From: Halomonas sp.
Lineage (GTDB): Bacteria > Pseudomonadota > Gammaproteobacteria > Pseudomonadales > Halomonadaceae
Reading direction: 5' to 3'
DNA length: 64,000 nt
Assembly: GCA_018401555.1 (NCBI GenBank)
Contig: JAGYKP010000080.1
Coordinates: forward strand, 62,001-126,000
The notes under the pieces are model-generated. The model searched no databases and was not told the origin of the DNA. It worked only from the letters and a program-made list of their open reading frames with translations. This document shows positions 29,620 to 38,914 of this stretch, piece by piece; within the stretch, counting starts at the first letter, position 1; every line of letters begins with the position of its first letter. A program made the position numbers and the translations under genes.

Positions 29620-30537
29620 TCAGGCCTGCAGGAAATCCCGCGGGAGTTTCTGCATCTGCTTCCAGAGCTTCTCGACGCCGGGCTTGTGGACCAGCGAGCA
29701 GCGGTAGAGGCGGATCTCCAGCGGAATATCCCACTTCTCGTCGCCGGCACGCACCAGGCGGCCATCCTTGAGCTCCTCGCGGATACAGAAGTCGGGGATC
29801 CAGGCCAGCCCCATGCCCTGCATCACCATGCCCTTGAGCCCCTCGGCCATGGCCGTCTCGTAGACGGTACGCAGGCGCAGGCGCAGCGGATCGTTCTTGA
29901 GCAGCATGCGCACGCTGCGCCCGAGGAAGGCGCCCTGGGTGTAGGCCAGGTAGGGAATCGATTCCTCGCCCCTTAGGGGGAAGCGGGGCTCGCCATCCTC
30001 TTCCGGCAGACAGACCGGCACCATCTTCACCTGGCCGATGGAGAAGGAGGGAAAGACCTCGGAGTCGAGCTGCATGGTGGCATGGGAGTCGTGATAGGCG
30101 AGCATCAGGTCGCAGTTGCCCTCACGCAGCACGTGGATCGCCTCGCCCACATTCATGGCGATCAGGCGGGTGGGCAGTTCACCGATACCCTGCTGCAGGC
30201 GCGAGATCCAGGGCGGGAAGAAGCTCAGTGCCAGGGAGTGGGCGGCGACGATGTCCAGCGCCTCGTTGGCCATGGCCAGGCCCCGCAGATGACCGAGGCT
30301 CTCGTTGAGTTGCTCCACCAGATTGCGGGCCGTGACCAGGAACAGCTGCCCTTCCGGGGTCAGCCCGACCGGGGTGGTGGAGCGATCCACCAGGGTGGCA
30401 CCGACGGCCTGTTCCAGGGAGCGGATGCGGCGGCTGAAGGCTGGTTGGGTGACATGGCGCTGCCGCGCCGAGGCGGAAAAGCTGCGTGTGTTGGCCAGGG
30501 CAACGAAGTCCTCCAGCCACTTGGTCTCGAGGTTCAC
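29620..30537 (-). CDS. LysR-type regulator similar to HypT (YjiE)
   Basis: This is an intact 305-residue LysR regulator. The N-terminal winged helix reads LETKWLEDFVALANTRSFSASA, RQRHVTQPAFSRRIRSLEQAVG. It resembles the hypochlorite-responsive HypT along its length, including AAHSLALSFFPPWISRL, VGEAIHVLREGNCDLMLAYHD and GLAWIPDFCIREELKDGRLV. HypT is activated by methionine oxidation, and methionines are abundant here (EGLKGMVMQGMG). It is convergent with nadM. The target genes are unknown. Confidence 0.82.
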   Translation of the reverse strand: MNLETKWLEDFVALANTRSFSASARQRHVTQPAFSRRIRSLEQAVGATLVDRSTTPVGLTPEGQLFLVTARNLVEQLNESLGHLRGLAMANEALDIVAAHSLALSFFPPWISRLQQGIGELPTRLIAMNVGEAIHVLREGNCDLMLAYHDSHATMQLDSEVFPSFSIGQVKMVPVCLPEEDGEPRFPLRGEESIPYLAYTQGAFLGRSVRMLLKNDPLRLRLRTVYETAMAEGLKGMVMQGMGLAWIPDFCIREELKDGRLVRAGDEKWDIPLEIRLYRCSLVHKPGVEKLWKQMQKLPRDFLQA

Positions 30538-30604
30538 CGCGACTCCCGATCCGTGTGGTGGGCGTAACGACCGGGGATACCGGTCATCGCAAGATTTTAA
30601 TATA

Positions 30605-32023
30605 TCACTGAATCGGGGCCAGCAGGTAGGCGGCCCGGGAGACCAGCTTGCGCCATAGCGGACGCGAGGTGATCTCCTCGATATCGATGCGGCGGCAGTC
30701 GCTGAAGTCCTTCTCGAGCATCAGTCGAACCTGGGCGGCAAACTGGCGGTCCGGCAGGAAGGCGGTGATCTCGAAGTTGAGCCGGAAGGAGCGGTTGTCG
30801 AGGTTGACCGTGCCGACGCTGGCCGCCGCATCATCGATCAGCATGACCTTCTGGTGCAGGAAGCCGGGCTGGTAGCGGTAGACCTTGACGCCGGCACGCA
30901 GCATGTCGGGCAGGAAGGAGAAGGCGGAGAGGAAGACCAGCAGGTGGTCGGGCCTCTCCGGCATCATGATGCGCACGTCCACGCCACGCATGGATGCCAG
31001 GCGCAGGGCGTCCTGCACGCCCTGGTCGGGAACGAAGTAGGGGCTGGTGACCCAGAAGCGCTCCCGGGCACTGTGGATGGCGTGCTGAACCAGCAGGCTG
31101 GCGGTGTCCTGGGTATCGGCCGGCCCCGAGGGCACGATCACCACGCTGTGGCACTCCTCGCAGGTCAGTGTCGGCTGCCAGGCCAGGTTGATCAGCTCAC
31201 CGGTGGCCCAGTGCCAGTCCTCCCAGAAGGCCTCCTGCAGCCCCAGTGCACTGGGGCCGGTCAGCTTGAGGTGGGTGTCGCGCCAGGGGCCATGACGGGG
31301 ATGGTGCCCCAGGTACTCGACCCCGACGTTGAAGCCGCCGAGCCACCCTTCCCTGCCGTCCACCACCAGCACCTTGCGATGGTTGCGGAAGTTGAGCTGG
31401 AAACGGTGGCGAAAGCCCCGCGAAGAGCGGAAGGCGCTGACCTCGATGCCCTCCTCGGCCAGGTCGCGCAGATAGCCTTCGTTGAGCTGGTGACTGCCCA
31501 CCTCGTCGTACAGGAAGTAGACCCGCACGCCTCGTCCGGCGGCGCGCACGAGATGTCGCTTGAGCTCGGCCCCAAGGGCATCGTTGCGCACGATGAAGAA
31601 CTGAACCAGGACATACTCCTCGGCCCTGTCGATACCGTCGAAGAGGCTGTCGAAGGTCGCCTGGCCGTCGATCAGCAGCTCGGCACGGTTGCCGCTGGTC
31701 ATCGGCATCTGGGCCAGCTGCTCCACGGCACGCACATCGGGGTCGCGGGCATCGGCGAGGAAGGGTTCGACCTGGGAGCGATAGCGGGCCAGTACCCGGC
31801 GCAGCACGCCGTCGCGTTCGCCGCGAGCCGAGACATAGCCATAGAAGCGCGGCTGCCCGAAGATCCAGTAGGCAGGCACCGCCAGATAGGGAAAGGTGAG
31901 CAGGGAGAGGATCCAGGCGATGGCTCCCTGGGAGGTACGGCTGGACAGCAAGGCGAGTACCGCGGAAAGGATACCCAGCAGATGTACCGTAAAGATCGCC
32001 AGCCCGATCAGCCAGGATGTCAT
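30605..32023 (-). CDS. cls: Cardiolipin synthase
   Basis: Cardiolipin synthase condenses two phosphatidylglycerols in the inner membrane. The start at 32023 is preceded by AGGGAG. The 472-residue protein has two N-terminal membrane segments (WLIGLAIFTVHLLGILSAVL and GAIAWILSLLTFPYLAVPAY). Two HKD phospholipase-D motifs follow (NHRKVLVVDGREGWLGGFN and LHQKVMLIDDAAASVGTVNL). The FNVGVEYLG and DTHLKLTGPS segments are typical. The gene is intact. Confidence 0.94.
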   Translation of the reverse strand: MTSWLIGLAIFTVHLLGILSAVLALLSSRTSQGAIAWILSLLTFPYLAVPAYWIFGQPRFYGYVSARGERDGVLRRVLARYRSQVEPFLADARDPDVRAVEQLAQMPMTSGNRAELLIDGQATFDSLFDGIDRAEEYVLVQFFIVRNDALGAELKRHLVRAAGRGVRVYFLYDEVGSHQLNEGYLRDLAEEGIEVSAFRSSRGFRHRFQLNFRNHRKVLVVDGREGWLGGFNVGVEYLGHHPRHGPWRDTHLKLTGPSALGLQEAFWEDWHWATGELINLAWQPTLTCEECHSVVIVPSGPADTQDTASLLVQHAIHSARERFWVTSPYFVPDQGVQDALRLASMRGVDVRIMMPERPDHLLVFLSAFSFLPDMLRAGVKVYRYQPGFLHQKVMLIDDAAASVGTVNLDNRSFRLNFEITAFLPDRQFAAQVRLMLEKDFSDCRRIDIEEITSRPLWRKLVSRAAYLLAPIQ

Positions 32024-32065
32024 GCGCACTCCCTGCAAAAACAGTCCTGTGCAGCATACTCACAA

Positions 32066-32095
32066 CAGCAGCCCCGCCAGGAGGCGGGGCTGCTG
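32066..32095 (-). terminator. Strong hairpin between fumarase and cls
   Basis: A perfect 13-base-pair stem (32066-32078 with 32083-32095, loop AGGA) lies between the fumarase gene and cls, both on the minus strand. It is followed on that strand by a CTGTTTTTG stretch about 30 bases later. It probably ends the fumarase transcript ahead of cls. Confidence 0.65.
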
Positions 32096-32125
32096 CACAG
32101 AAGCTACCAAACTGAGGGGCGCTGG

Positions 32126-32304
32126 GGACAAGCCGGCGAGGAGGTCCTACGCCAGGGGTGAGGAGCACTGCTCCGAACGGGCTGGCCAGGGATGGCCAGC
32201 ACCGGACCTGCAAGCGGAGCGGGACGCGAGAGCGCAGCAGGGCGTCGGTAGCGCCCAGGGAGGGGTTCACAGCGCCTCCTCGTAGGCCTGTCGCCGGGAA
32301 AGCC
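32126..32304 (+). repeat. Dispersed structured palindromic repeat, copy B (expanded)
   Basis: This copy lies in the 340-base gap between cls and the fumarase gene, which holds no coding sequence. The outer stem GAGGAGG/CCTCCTC and the inner stem ACGCC (32149-32153)/GGCGT (32241-32245) match copy A. About 80 extra bases fill the loop. Within the extra loop GCTCCG (32170) pairs with CGGAGC (32215), enclosing the perfect hairpin GCTGGCCAGGGATGGCCAGC (32181-32200). This has the same GGGA loop as copies A and C. The right half GGTAGCGCCCAGGGAGGGG is identical to copy C. Confidence 0.85.
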
Positions 32305-32363
32305 TTGAGCGGTACTTCCACTTGCAATAGCCATGGGCCGCAGTGACGCACACGCCAATGCGA

Positions 32364-33869
32364 TCAGGCGCGCTCGGCGATGATCTCCTTCCACTTGGCG
32401 GGACCGGTCTGGTGCACCGAGGTGCCCTGGCTGTCGACCGCCACGGTCACCGGCATGTCCTCTACCTCGAACTCGTAGATGGCCTCCATGCCGAGATCCT
32501 CGAAGCCCACCACACGGGCCTTCTTGATCGCCTGGGCCACCAGGTAGGCGGAGCCCCCCACCGCCATCAGGTAGACCGCCTTGTTGTCGCGGATCGCCTC
32601 GATGGCCGCTTCACCGCGCTCGGCCTTGCCGACCATGCCCAGCAGGCCGGTCTCCTCGAGCATGGTGCGGGTGAACTTGTCCATGCGGGTGGCGGTGGTC
32701 GGACCGGCCGGACCTACCACCTCGTCACCCACCGGATCCACCGGGCCCACGTAGTAGATGAAGCGGCCCTTGAGATCCACCGGCAGCGGTTCACCCTTGG
32801 CGATCATGTCGACCATACGCTTGTGGGCGGCGTCGCGACCGGTCAGCAGCTTGCCATTGAGCAGCAGGGTGTCACCGGGCTGCCAGGTCTGCACCTCCTC
32901 GGGGGTCACGCTGTCGAGGTCGACGCGCTTGACGTTGTCCCCCGCCTCGCGGGTGATCTCCGGCCAGTCCTCCAGCTTCGGCGCCGGCAGTGCCGCGGGA
33001 CCGCTGCCATCCAGGGTGAAGTGGGCGTGGCGGGTGGCGGCGCAGTTGGGAATGATCGCTACCGGCTTGTTGGCCGCGTGGGTCGGGTAGTCCTTGACCT
33101 TGATGTCGAGCACCGTGGTCAGGCCACCCAGGCCCTGGGCGCCGATGCCGCTCTTGTTGACCTTGTTGAAGAGCTCCAGACGCAGTTCCTCGGCACGGTT
33201 GGAAGCGCCGCGAGCCTGCAGTTCCTGGATATCGATGGGGTCGAGCAGCGCCTCCTTGGCGATCTCCATGGCCTTCTCGGCGGTACCGCCGATGCCGATG
33301 CCGAGCATGCCGGGCGGACACCAGCCGGCGCCCATCTTGGGCAGCTGCTCCATCACCCAGTCGACCACGCTGTCGGACGGGTTGAGCATGGCGAACTTGG
33401 ACTTCGCCTCGCTGCCGCCGCCCTTGGCGGCCACGTAGACCTCCACGGTGTCACCGGGGACGATCTTGTGGTGGATGATCGCCGGGGTGTTGTCGCCGGT
33501 GTTCTTGCGGGCGCCATCCGGGTCGGCCAGCACCGAGGCACGCAGCACGTTGTCGGGCAGCTGGTAGGCACGGCGCACGCCCTCGTTGACCATGTCGTCG
33601 AGGCTCATCTCGGCGTCCCAGCGTACATTCATGCCGACGTGCAGGAAGACCGTGACGATGCCGGTATCCTGGCAGATGGGGCGATGGCCCATGGCGCACA
33701 TGCGCGAATTGATCAGGATCTGGGCGATGGCGTCCTTGGCCGCCGGGTTCTCCTCGCGCTCATAGGCCTGGGCCATGGCGTCGATGAAATCCTTGGGATG
33801 GTAATAGGAGATGTACTGCAGGGCATCGGCGACGCTCTGGATCAGGTCATCCTGACGAATCACGGTCAT
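32364..33869 (-). CDS. Class I (iron-sulfur) fumarate hydratase
   Basis: This class I fumarase interconverts fumarate and malate in the TCA cycle using an oxygen-sensitive 4Fe-4S cluster. The ATG at 33869 gives MTVIRQDDLIQSVADALQYI, typical of the family. Cluster cysteines are expected in CQDTGIVTVF, GAGWCPPGMLGIGIGG and NCAATRHAHF. The C-terminal beta domain includes PVGDEVVGPAGPTTATRMDKF and the end AVDSQGTSVHQTGPAKWKE. The protein is 501 residues and intact. It has its own promoter and a terminator beyond copy B. Confidence 0.94.
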   Translation of the reverse strand: MTVIRQDDLIQSVADALQYISYYHPKDFIDAMAQAYEREENPAAKDAIAQILINSRMCAMGHRPICQDTGIVTVFLHVGMNVRWDAEMSLDDMVNEGVRRAYQLPDNVLRASVLADPDGARKNTGDNTPAIIHHKIVPGDTVEVYVAAKGGGSEAKSKFAMLNPSDSVVDWVMEQLPKMGAGWCPPGMLGIGIGGTAEKAMEIAKEALLDPIDIQELQARGASNRAEELRLELFNKVNKSGIGAQGLGGLTTVLDIKVKDYPTHAANKPVAIIPNCAATRHAHFTLDGSGPAALPAPKLEDWPEITREAGDNVKRVDLDSVTPEEVQTWQPGDTLLLNGKLLTGRDAAHKRMVDMIAKGEPLPVDLKGRFIYYVGPVDPVGDEVVGPAGPTTATRMDKFTRTMLEETGLLGMVGKAERGEAAIEAIRDNKAVYLMAVGGSAYLVAQAIKKARVVGFEDLGMEAIYEFEVEDMPVTVAVDSQGTSVHQTGPAKWKEIIAERA

Positions 33870-33957
33870 GGGCAAGGGACTCCTTGGCTTGTCGGCATGC
33901 CCGCTCCTTAACGGCGCTTCGCGGCCGCGGCCGCGGTGGCGGGCTCGAACGGGCGGC

Positions 33958-33963
33958 ATTATA
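33958..33963 (-). promoter_or_regulatory. Minus-strand -10 box upstream of fumarase
   Basis: A perfect TATAAT on the minus strand lies about 90 bases before the fumarase start. A weak -35 (TGAAGA at 33986-33981) is 17 bases upstream. The bases from about 33995 to 34065 are markedly A/T-richer than the surroundings, which fits a regulated upstream region. Confidence 0.5.
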
Positions 33964-34086
33964 CCCTACCCTCCGCCCTGTCTTCATCGATGCCACCAAA
34001 GTGGATTATTTTGGGATCGCAATGAAAGGTAACGGTATAAATGCTGGTTTCGTAAACTTGTCGACGGCCGACGGCGCCAGGTTGCC

Positions 34087-36109
34087 CTACCCCAATGCCA
34101 GCTGACGCTCCCTGAGCTCATGCAGGCGATCACGCAGCCGCGCGGCCTCCTCGAACTCAAGGTTCTGGGCAGCCTCGAACATGGCATCCTCGACCCGGGT
34201 GAGTTCGCGCACCAGCTCCTGGGGGGAAAGATCGGCGGGATCGTAGACGCCTCGCCGGCTCGGCCACCTTGCGCTCCCCGCGACGCCCCTTGCCCTTCTT
34301 CCCCGGCGTCTGGGCCGCCTCGAGGATATCCGCCACCGAGCGGGTCACCGTGGTCGGGGTGATGCCGTGCTCTTCGTTGAAGGCGATCTGCTTGGCGCGG
34401 CGGCGCTCCGTCTCGTCCATGGCGCGACGCATGGAGTCGGTGACCCGATCCGCGTAGAGGATCGCCTTGCCATGGGCGTTGCGCGCGGCCCGCCCCATGG
34501 TCTGGATCAGCGAGCGCTCGTTGCGCAGGAAGCCCTCCTTGTCGGCGTCGAGTATCGCCACCAGCGAGACCTCGGGGATATCCAGGCCCTCGCGCAGCAG
34601 GTTGATCCCGACCAGCACATCGAACTTGCCCAGGCGCAGGTCGCGAATGATCTCCACGCGCTCCACGGTATCGATATCCGAGTGCAGGTAGCGTACCCGC
34701 ACCCCGTGCTCGTCCAGGTACTCGGTGAGGTCCTCGGCCATGCGCTTGGTCAGCGTGGTCACCAGCACGCGCTCGCCGGCCCCGGCCCGCAGGTGGATCT
34801 CGGAGAGCAGGTCATCCACCTGGGTGGTGGCCGGGCGCACCTCCAGCTCCGGGTCGAGCAGTCCGGTGGGGCGCACCACCTGCTCCACCACCCGGCCGGC
34901 ATGTTCGGCCTCGTAGGGGCCGGGTGTCGCCGAGACGAAGATGGTCTGCGGACAGATCGCCTCCCACTCCTCGAACTTCATGGGACGGTTGTCGAGCGCC
35001 GAGGGCAGGCGGAAGCCGTACTCCACCAGGGTCTCCTTGCGCGAGCGGTCGCCCTTGTACATGCCGCCGACCTGGGGAACGCTGACGTGGCTCTCGTCGA
35101 TGAACAGCAGCGAGTCGTCGGGCAGGTAGTCGAAGAAGGTGGGCGGCGGCTCCCCGGGGTTGCGCCCCGAGAGGTAGCGGGAGTAGTTCTCGATGCCGTT
35201 GCAGTAGCCGAGCTCCAGCATCATCTCGATGTCGTACAGCGTGCGCTGCTCCAGGCGCTGAGCCTCTACCAGCCGCTCGTGCTTCCTGAGCCACTCGAGG
35301 CGCTCGACGAGTTCCGCCTTGATCTGGTCGATGGCCCCCAGGATCGTCTCCCGGGGCGTCACGTAGTGCGACTTGGGGTAGATGGTCATGCGCGGCACCT
35401 CGCCACGCACCTCGCCGGTGAGCGGGTCGAACAGCCGGATCGAGTCGATCTCGTCGTCGAACAATTCGACGCGAACCGCCTCGTCCTCGGCGTCGGCCGG
35501 GAAGATGTCGATGACATCGCCGCGCACCCGGTAGGTGCCGCGCTTGAAGTCCATGTCGTTGCGGGTGTACTGCAATTCCGCCAGGCGGCGCAGCAGCTTG
35601 CGCTGATCGATCAACTCGCCGCGGGTGAAGTGCAGGCGCATCTTGAGGTACTGGTCGGGATCGCCCAGGCCATAGATGGCGGAGACCGAGACCACGATCA
35701 GGGCGTCGCGACGCTCCAGCAGCGCCTTGGTGGCGGAGAGGCGCATCTGCTCGATGTGGTCGTTGATCGAGGCATCCTTCTCGATGAAGGTGTCCGAGGA
35801 GGGCACATACGCCTCGGGCTGGTAGTAGTCGTAGTAGGAGACGAAATACTCCACGGCGTTGTCCGGGAAGAACGCCTTGAACTCGCCGTAGAGCTGGGCC
35901 GCCAGGGTCTTGTTGGGTGCCATGACGATGGTCGGGCGCTGCAGGCGCTCGACCACGTTGGCCATGGTGAAGGTCTTGCCGGAGCCCGTGACCCCGAGCA
36001 GGGTCTGGTGGGCCAGCCCCGCCTCCAGGCCACCCACCAGGCCTTCGATGGCCGATGGCTGATCACCGGCGGGCTGGAACTTCGAGGCGAGGCGAAAGGG
36101 CTTGCTCAT
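34087..36109 (-). CDS. uvrB: Excinuclease ABC subunit B (frameshift near the end)
   Basis: UvrB is the damage-verifying helicase of nucleotide excision repair. Walker A is [16 protein letters not shown] and the beta-hairpin is [27 protein letters not shown] ([13 protein letters not shown]). Walker B is [18 protein letters not shown], and motif VI includes [19 protein letters not shown]. The main frame ends in a wrong tail. A one-base fix near 34250 restores the UvrC-binding UVR domain, whose minus-strand reading runs to the stop TAG at 34087. Repaired length is about 673 residues, normal for UvrB. Confidence 0.95.
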
Positions 36110-36167
36110 GGACTCTCCGGGTTGGGGCGGCGGCCGACCCAGCCGCCGCTCGGTATCACGCCCCGGA

Positions 36168-36584
36168 TCAGGCCGGGGTCACGGCTCGGGTGCTCACCTC
36201 CACCGTGGAGCTGGTCATCAGCCGGTGGATGGGGCACTTGTGGCTGATCTCCTCGAGGCGCTCGACCTGTTCCGGGTCGCTGATGCCGTGGAAGGTCATC
36301 TCCACGTCGAGGCGGTAGGTGCCATGGCGCTCCTCACTGTCATCGCGGTGCACCTTGACGCTGATGCCCTCCAGGGGCCACTTCTTGCGCCGCGCATACA
36401 TCATCGAGGTGATCGCCTTGCAGGCCCCCAGCGACAGATCGAAGTAGTCGTGGGGGTCGGGGGCACCGCCCTCGCCGCCGTAGGCTTCCGGCACATCCAC
36501 GAACAGGTCCTCGAAGCCGTCGAGCTCGACCCGCTGACGGAAGATATGGTTGCGTACGCTCTGGATCTCAATGGTCTTCTTCAT
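36168..36584 (-). CDS. OsmC/Ohr-family protein
   Basis: This is a 138-residue OsmC-fold protein. Members reduce organic hydroperoxides with two cysteines. Here the cysteines are in [18 protein letters not shown] and [11 protein letters not shown]. The overall form is the YhfA/OsmC-like subgroup. It lies downstream of the small HMA-like gene with about 16 bases between, so the two are probably co-transcribed. The substrate is unknown. Confidence 0.85.
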   Translation of the reverse strand: MKKTIEIQSVRNHIFRQRVELDGFEDLFVDVPEAYGGEGGAPDPHDYFDLSLGACKAITSMMYARRKKWPLEGISVKVHRDDSEERHGTYRLDVEMTFHGISDPEQVERLEEISHKCPIHRLMTSSTVEVSTRAVTPA

Positions 36585-36600
36585 GCGCTTTGCTCTCTGC

Positions 36601-36798
36601 TCACTTGGCCTCGATCGGCAGGCCCAGGGCCTCGACCGCCTTGATCAGCGCCTCTCGCCGGGCGCGACCTTCCACCTCGGCGCCGTGGCGCCCCACCTCG
36701 GCACTATCGACGCCATCGAGCATCATCAGCGCAGTGGTGATGCGATTGACCTGGTCGGCGTCGGTAACACCTTCGAAACTCAGCGACTGGTGGGCCAT
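36601..36798 (-). CDS. Small HMA-like domain protein without CxxC
   Basis: This 65-residue protein begins MAHQSLSFEGVTDADQVNRI. It shows the beta-alpha-beta-beta-alpha-beta pattern and hydrophobic spacing of heavy-metal-associated domains (DADQVNRITTALMMLDGVDSAEV, ALIKAVEALGLPIE). The metal-binding CxxC is absent and the protein has no cysteine at all. It therefore probably does not bind metal the usual way. It precedes the OsmC-like gene on the same strand. Confidence 0.6.
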   Translation of the reverse strand: MAHQSLSFEGVTDADQVNRITTALMMLDGVDSAEVGRHGAEVEGRARREALIKAVEALGLPIEAK

Positions 36799-36939
36799 GA
36801 CGTGACTCCTGGCTTGCCTGGCATGGATGAACCCGGGAGTCTAGCATGGGCCACCCTGGCCGGCAGCGGTTGCAATGTCGCGGAGGCGCCCGCATGTCTC
36901 CGGTATCCCGACCCTTTCCCTGACACGACGAGGCACCCC

Positions 36940-37974
36940 ATGCACGACTGGATCACCGAGCTGGGCGCACGCACGCTCGCCGATGACCGCATCACCTTCG
37001 ACACACAGGATGCCGCACGCCAGGCCCTGGATGCCACGGTAGTGACACCACTCGTCCAGTTCGGTGTGCTGGATGTGGTGGGCGCCGATGCGGAGAAGTT
37101 CCTGCAGGGCCAGGCGAGCGCCCAGCTCAGCCTGGTCGATGGCGACCTCGCACCGCTGACGGTGTTCTGCACTCCCAAGGGGCGGATGCTGGCCAACGCC
37201 CAGCTGCTGCGCGTGGCCGAAGGACACTACCGGCTGATCCTGCACCGCGACCTGGTCGACTCCCTGGCCGACCACCTGAAGAAGTTTGCCCCCTTCTACA
37301 AGGTCGAGCTGACTGCACGGGACGACCTGGCACTGATCGGCCTGATCGGCCAGGAGGCCTCCGCACTGGCCGAGGTGCGCCTGGATATCGTCCCCCCGGC
37401 GGTCTGGCACCAGGCCGGCGACGCCGAGACCCAGCTGCTGGCACACCCCGGCCCCCGCCCGCGCCTGCTGGCCATCCTGTCCGCGGAGCGGGCGACGGAG
37501 GCCTGGCCGACCCTGGCGGATCAGGCCACGCCGGCAGGCAATGCGGTCTGGTGCCTGCACGATATCCAGGCGGGACTGGCCTGGTTGACCTCGCATCACC
37601 GCGACGCCCTGCTGCCGCAGATGATCAACTGGGAGGCGCTGGGTGGCATCAGCTTCAAGAAGGGCTGCTACACCGGCCAGGAGGTGGTGGCACGCGCCCA
37701 CTTCCGGGGCCAGGTAAAGCGCCGGCTGATGCGTGGCCAACTCGACGGCAGTGTACTGCCGGAAATCGGCAGTCCCGTCCTCGACGCCAACGACAAGGCG
37801 GTGGGCGAGGTGATCACCGCCGAGCTCGACGCCTACGACCAGGCCGAGGTTCTGGTGGTGCTGAGCACCAAGGAGGATATCGGCCCATTGAGGGTGGCCG
37901 GGCAGAAGCTCAAGCTGCTGCAGCTGCCCTACCCCGTCGAGCGCCTCGATCCGGAGAGCCTGGCGGCGTCATAG
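36940..37974 (+). CDS. ygfZ: YgfZ, tetrahydrofolate-dependent iron-sulfur cluster protein
   Basis: YgfZ is a folate-binding GcvT-fold protein needed for activity of some iron-sulfur enzymes. The 344-residue protein has the invariant KGCYTGQEVVAR motif with its key cysteine near residue 243. VVGADAEKFLQGQ and LTVFCTPKGRMLANAQLL are typical. It is intact. Its stop overlaps the end of tatD on the other strand. It could support iron-sulfur enzymes such as the class I fumarase in this window. Confidence 0.93.
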   Translation: MHDWITELGARTLADDRITFDTQDAARQALDATVVTPLVQFGVLDVVGADAEKFLQGQASAQLSLVDGDLAPLTVFCTPKGRMLANAQLLRVAEGHYRLILHRDLVDSLADHLKKFAPFYKVELTARDDLALIGLIGQEASALAEVRLDIVPPAVWHQAGDAETQLLAHPGPRPRLLAILSAERATEAWPTLADQATPAGNAVWCLHDIQAGLAWLTSHHRDALLPQMINWEALGGISFKKGCYTGQEVVARAHFRGQVKRRLMRGQLDGSVLPEIGSPVLDANDKAVGEVITAELDAYDQAEVLVVLSTKEDIGPLRVAGQKLKLLQLPYPVERLDPESLAAS

Positions 37975-38747
37975 CCGAAACAGGCGACGGGCGGAGGCGG
38001 TGCGTGTGCCGCCACCTTCTCCCGTGACTGGCCTCGCAGCTCCGCCACCGCCCGACATACTTCCACGACCCTGACCGGCTCGTTGCGCTCGCCCTGATGG
38101 CCGGCCAGGGGCATGTCGGGGCTATCGGTCTCCAGCACATAGCCGTCATCGGGCAGGCTCTGCACCGCCCGCTGCAGGCGACGGGCCCGATCGAAGGTGA
38201 CCGCCCCGCCAAGCCCCACCACGAACCCCAGGTCGAGGAACTTGCCGGCCTGCTGCGGGGAGCCGGCGAAGGCGTGAACCAGGCCGCCGGCGGGAAGGTC
38301 GAGCTGGCGCAGCCGCTTGGCCACCGGGTCGTTGGCGCGCACGCAGTGGATCACCACCGGCAGCTTGCGCGCCTTGGCAATACGCAACTGTGCGTCGAAC
38401 AGCCGCCACTGGGCGTCCAGAGTGTCGCCGAAGCGGGCATCGATACCGCACTCGCCTATTCCTACCACCCTCGGCGCCACCGCATCCAGGTGATCACCCA
38501 GCGCCTGCGCCAGCGCCTCGATGTCCCCCTCGGCGTGCTCCTCCATGAAGTAGGGGTGCAGCCCCAGGCAGACACTGACGTCATCGCGTACGCCCAGCGC
38601 CAGCACCCCGGGCCAGCGACGGCGCGTCGTGCCCGGCACGATGAATTGCGCCACACCCGCCGCCCGGGCCCGTTCGATCACCGCCTCGCGGTCGGCGTCG
38701 AAGTCGGGGAAGTCCAGATGGCAGTGAGCGTCGATCAGCATGGGCAA
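37969..38747 (-). CDS. TatD-family metal-dependent hydrolase (frameshift near the end)
   Basis: TatD is a metal-dependent deoxyribonuclease-like hydrolase. The first motif is LIDAHCHLDFPDFD. GIGECGIDARFGDT carries the metal-ligand glutamate. PVVIHCVRANDP and LVHAFAGSPQQAGKF give the histidines, and LETDSPDMPL gives the catalytic aspartate. A one-base indel near 38015 alters the tail; the corrected end reads ARRLFRL and stops at 37971-37969, overlapping the ygfZ end. Length after repair is about 259 residues. Confidence 0.9.
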
Positions 38748-38780
38748 CGATTCCCCCAGGGAGGGTGGCTTCGAGTCGCG

Positions 38781-38884
38781 GCTTACCCGGCGACAGCCCT
38801 TCGCGGAGGCGCTGTGAACCCCTCCCTGGGCGCTACCGATGCCATCCCTGGCATAGGACCTCCGCTACGGGCTATCCCCGGCGC
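38781..38884 (-). repeat. Dispersed structured palindromic repeat, copy C
   Basis: This copy is inverted relative to A and B and lies between tatD and prfC. The inner hairpin is ATGCCA-TCCC-TGGCAT (38839-38854). Copy A has ACGCCA/TGGCGT, so both sides changed together. The flanking stem is GCGGAGG/CCTCCGC (38802-38808 and 38858-38864) where A and B have GAGGAGG/CCTCCTC, a second compensated change. The outer arms are GACAGCCC and GGGCTATC (one G-T pair). Confidence 0.85.
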
Positions 38885-38914
38885 CGCTCGGCTGAGTGCC
38901 AGCCTGCTTGGCTA

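Noticed and set aside
34022..34105. A 27-codon frame in the A/T-rich stretch upstream of fumarase
   Set aside because: There is no ribosome site, it overlaps the end of uvrB, and it has no family resemblance.
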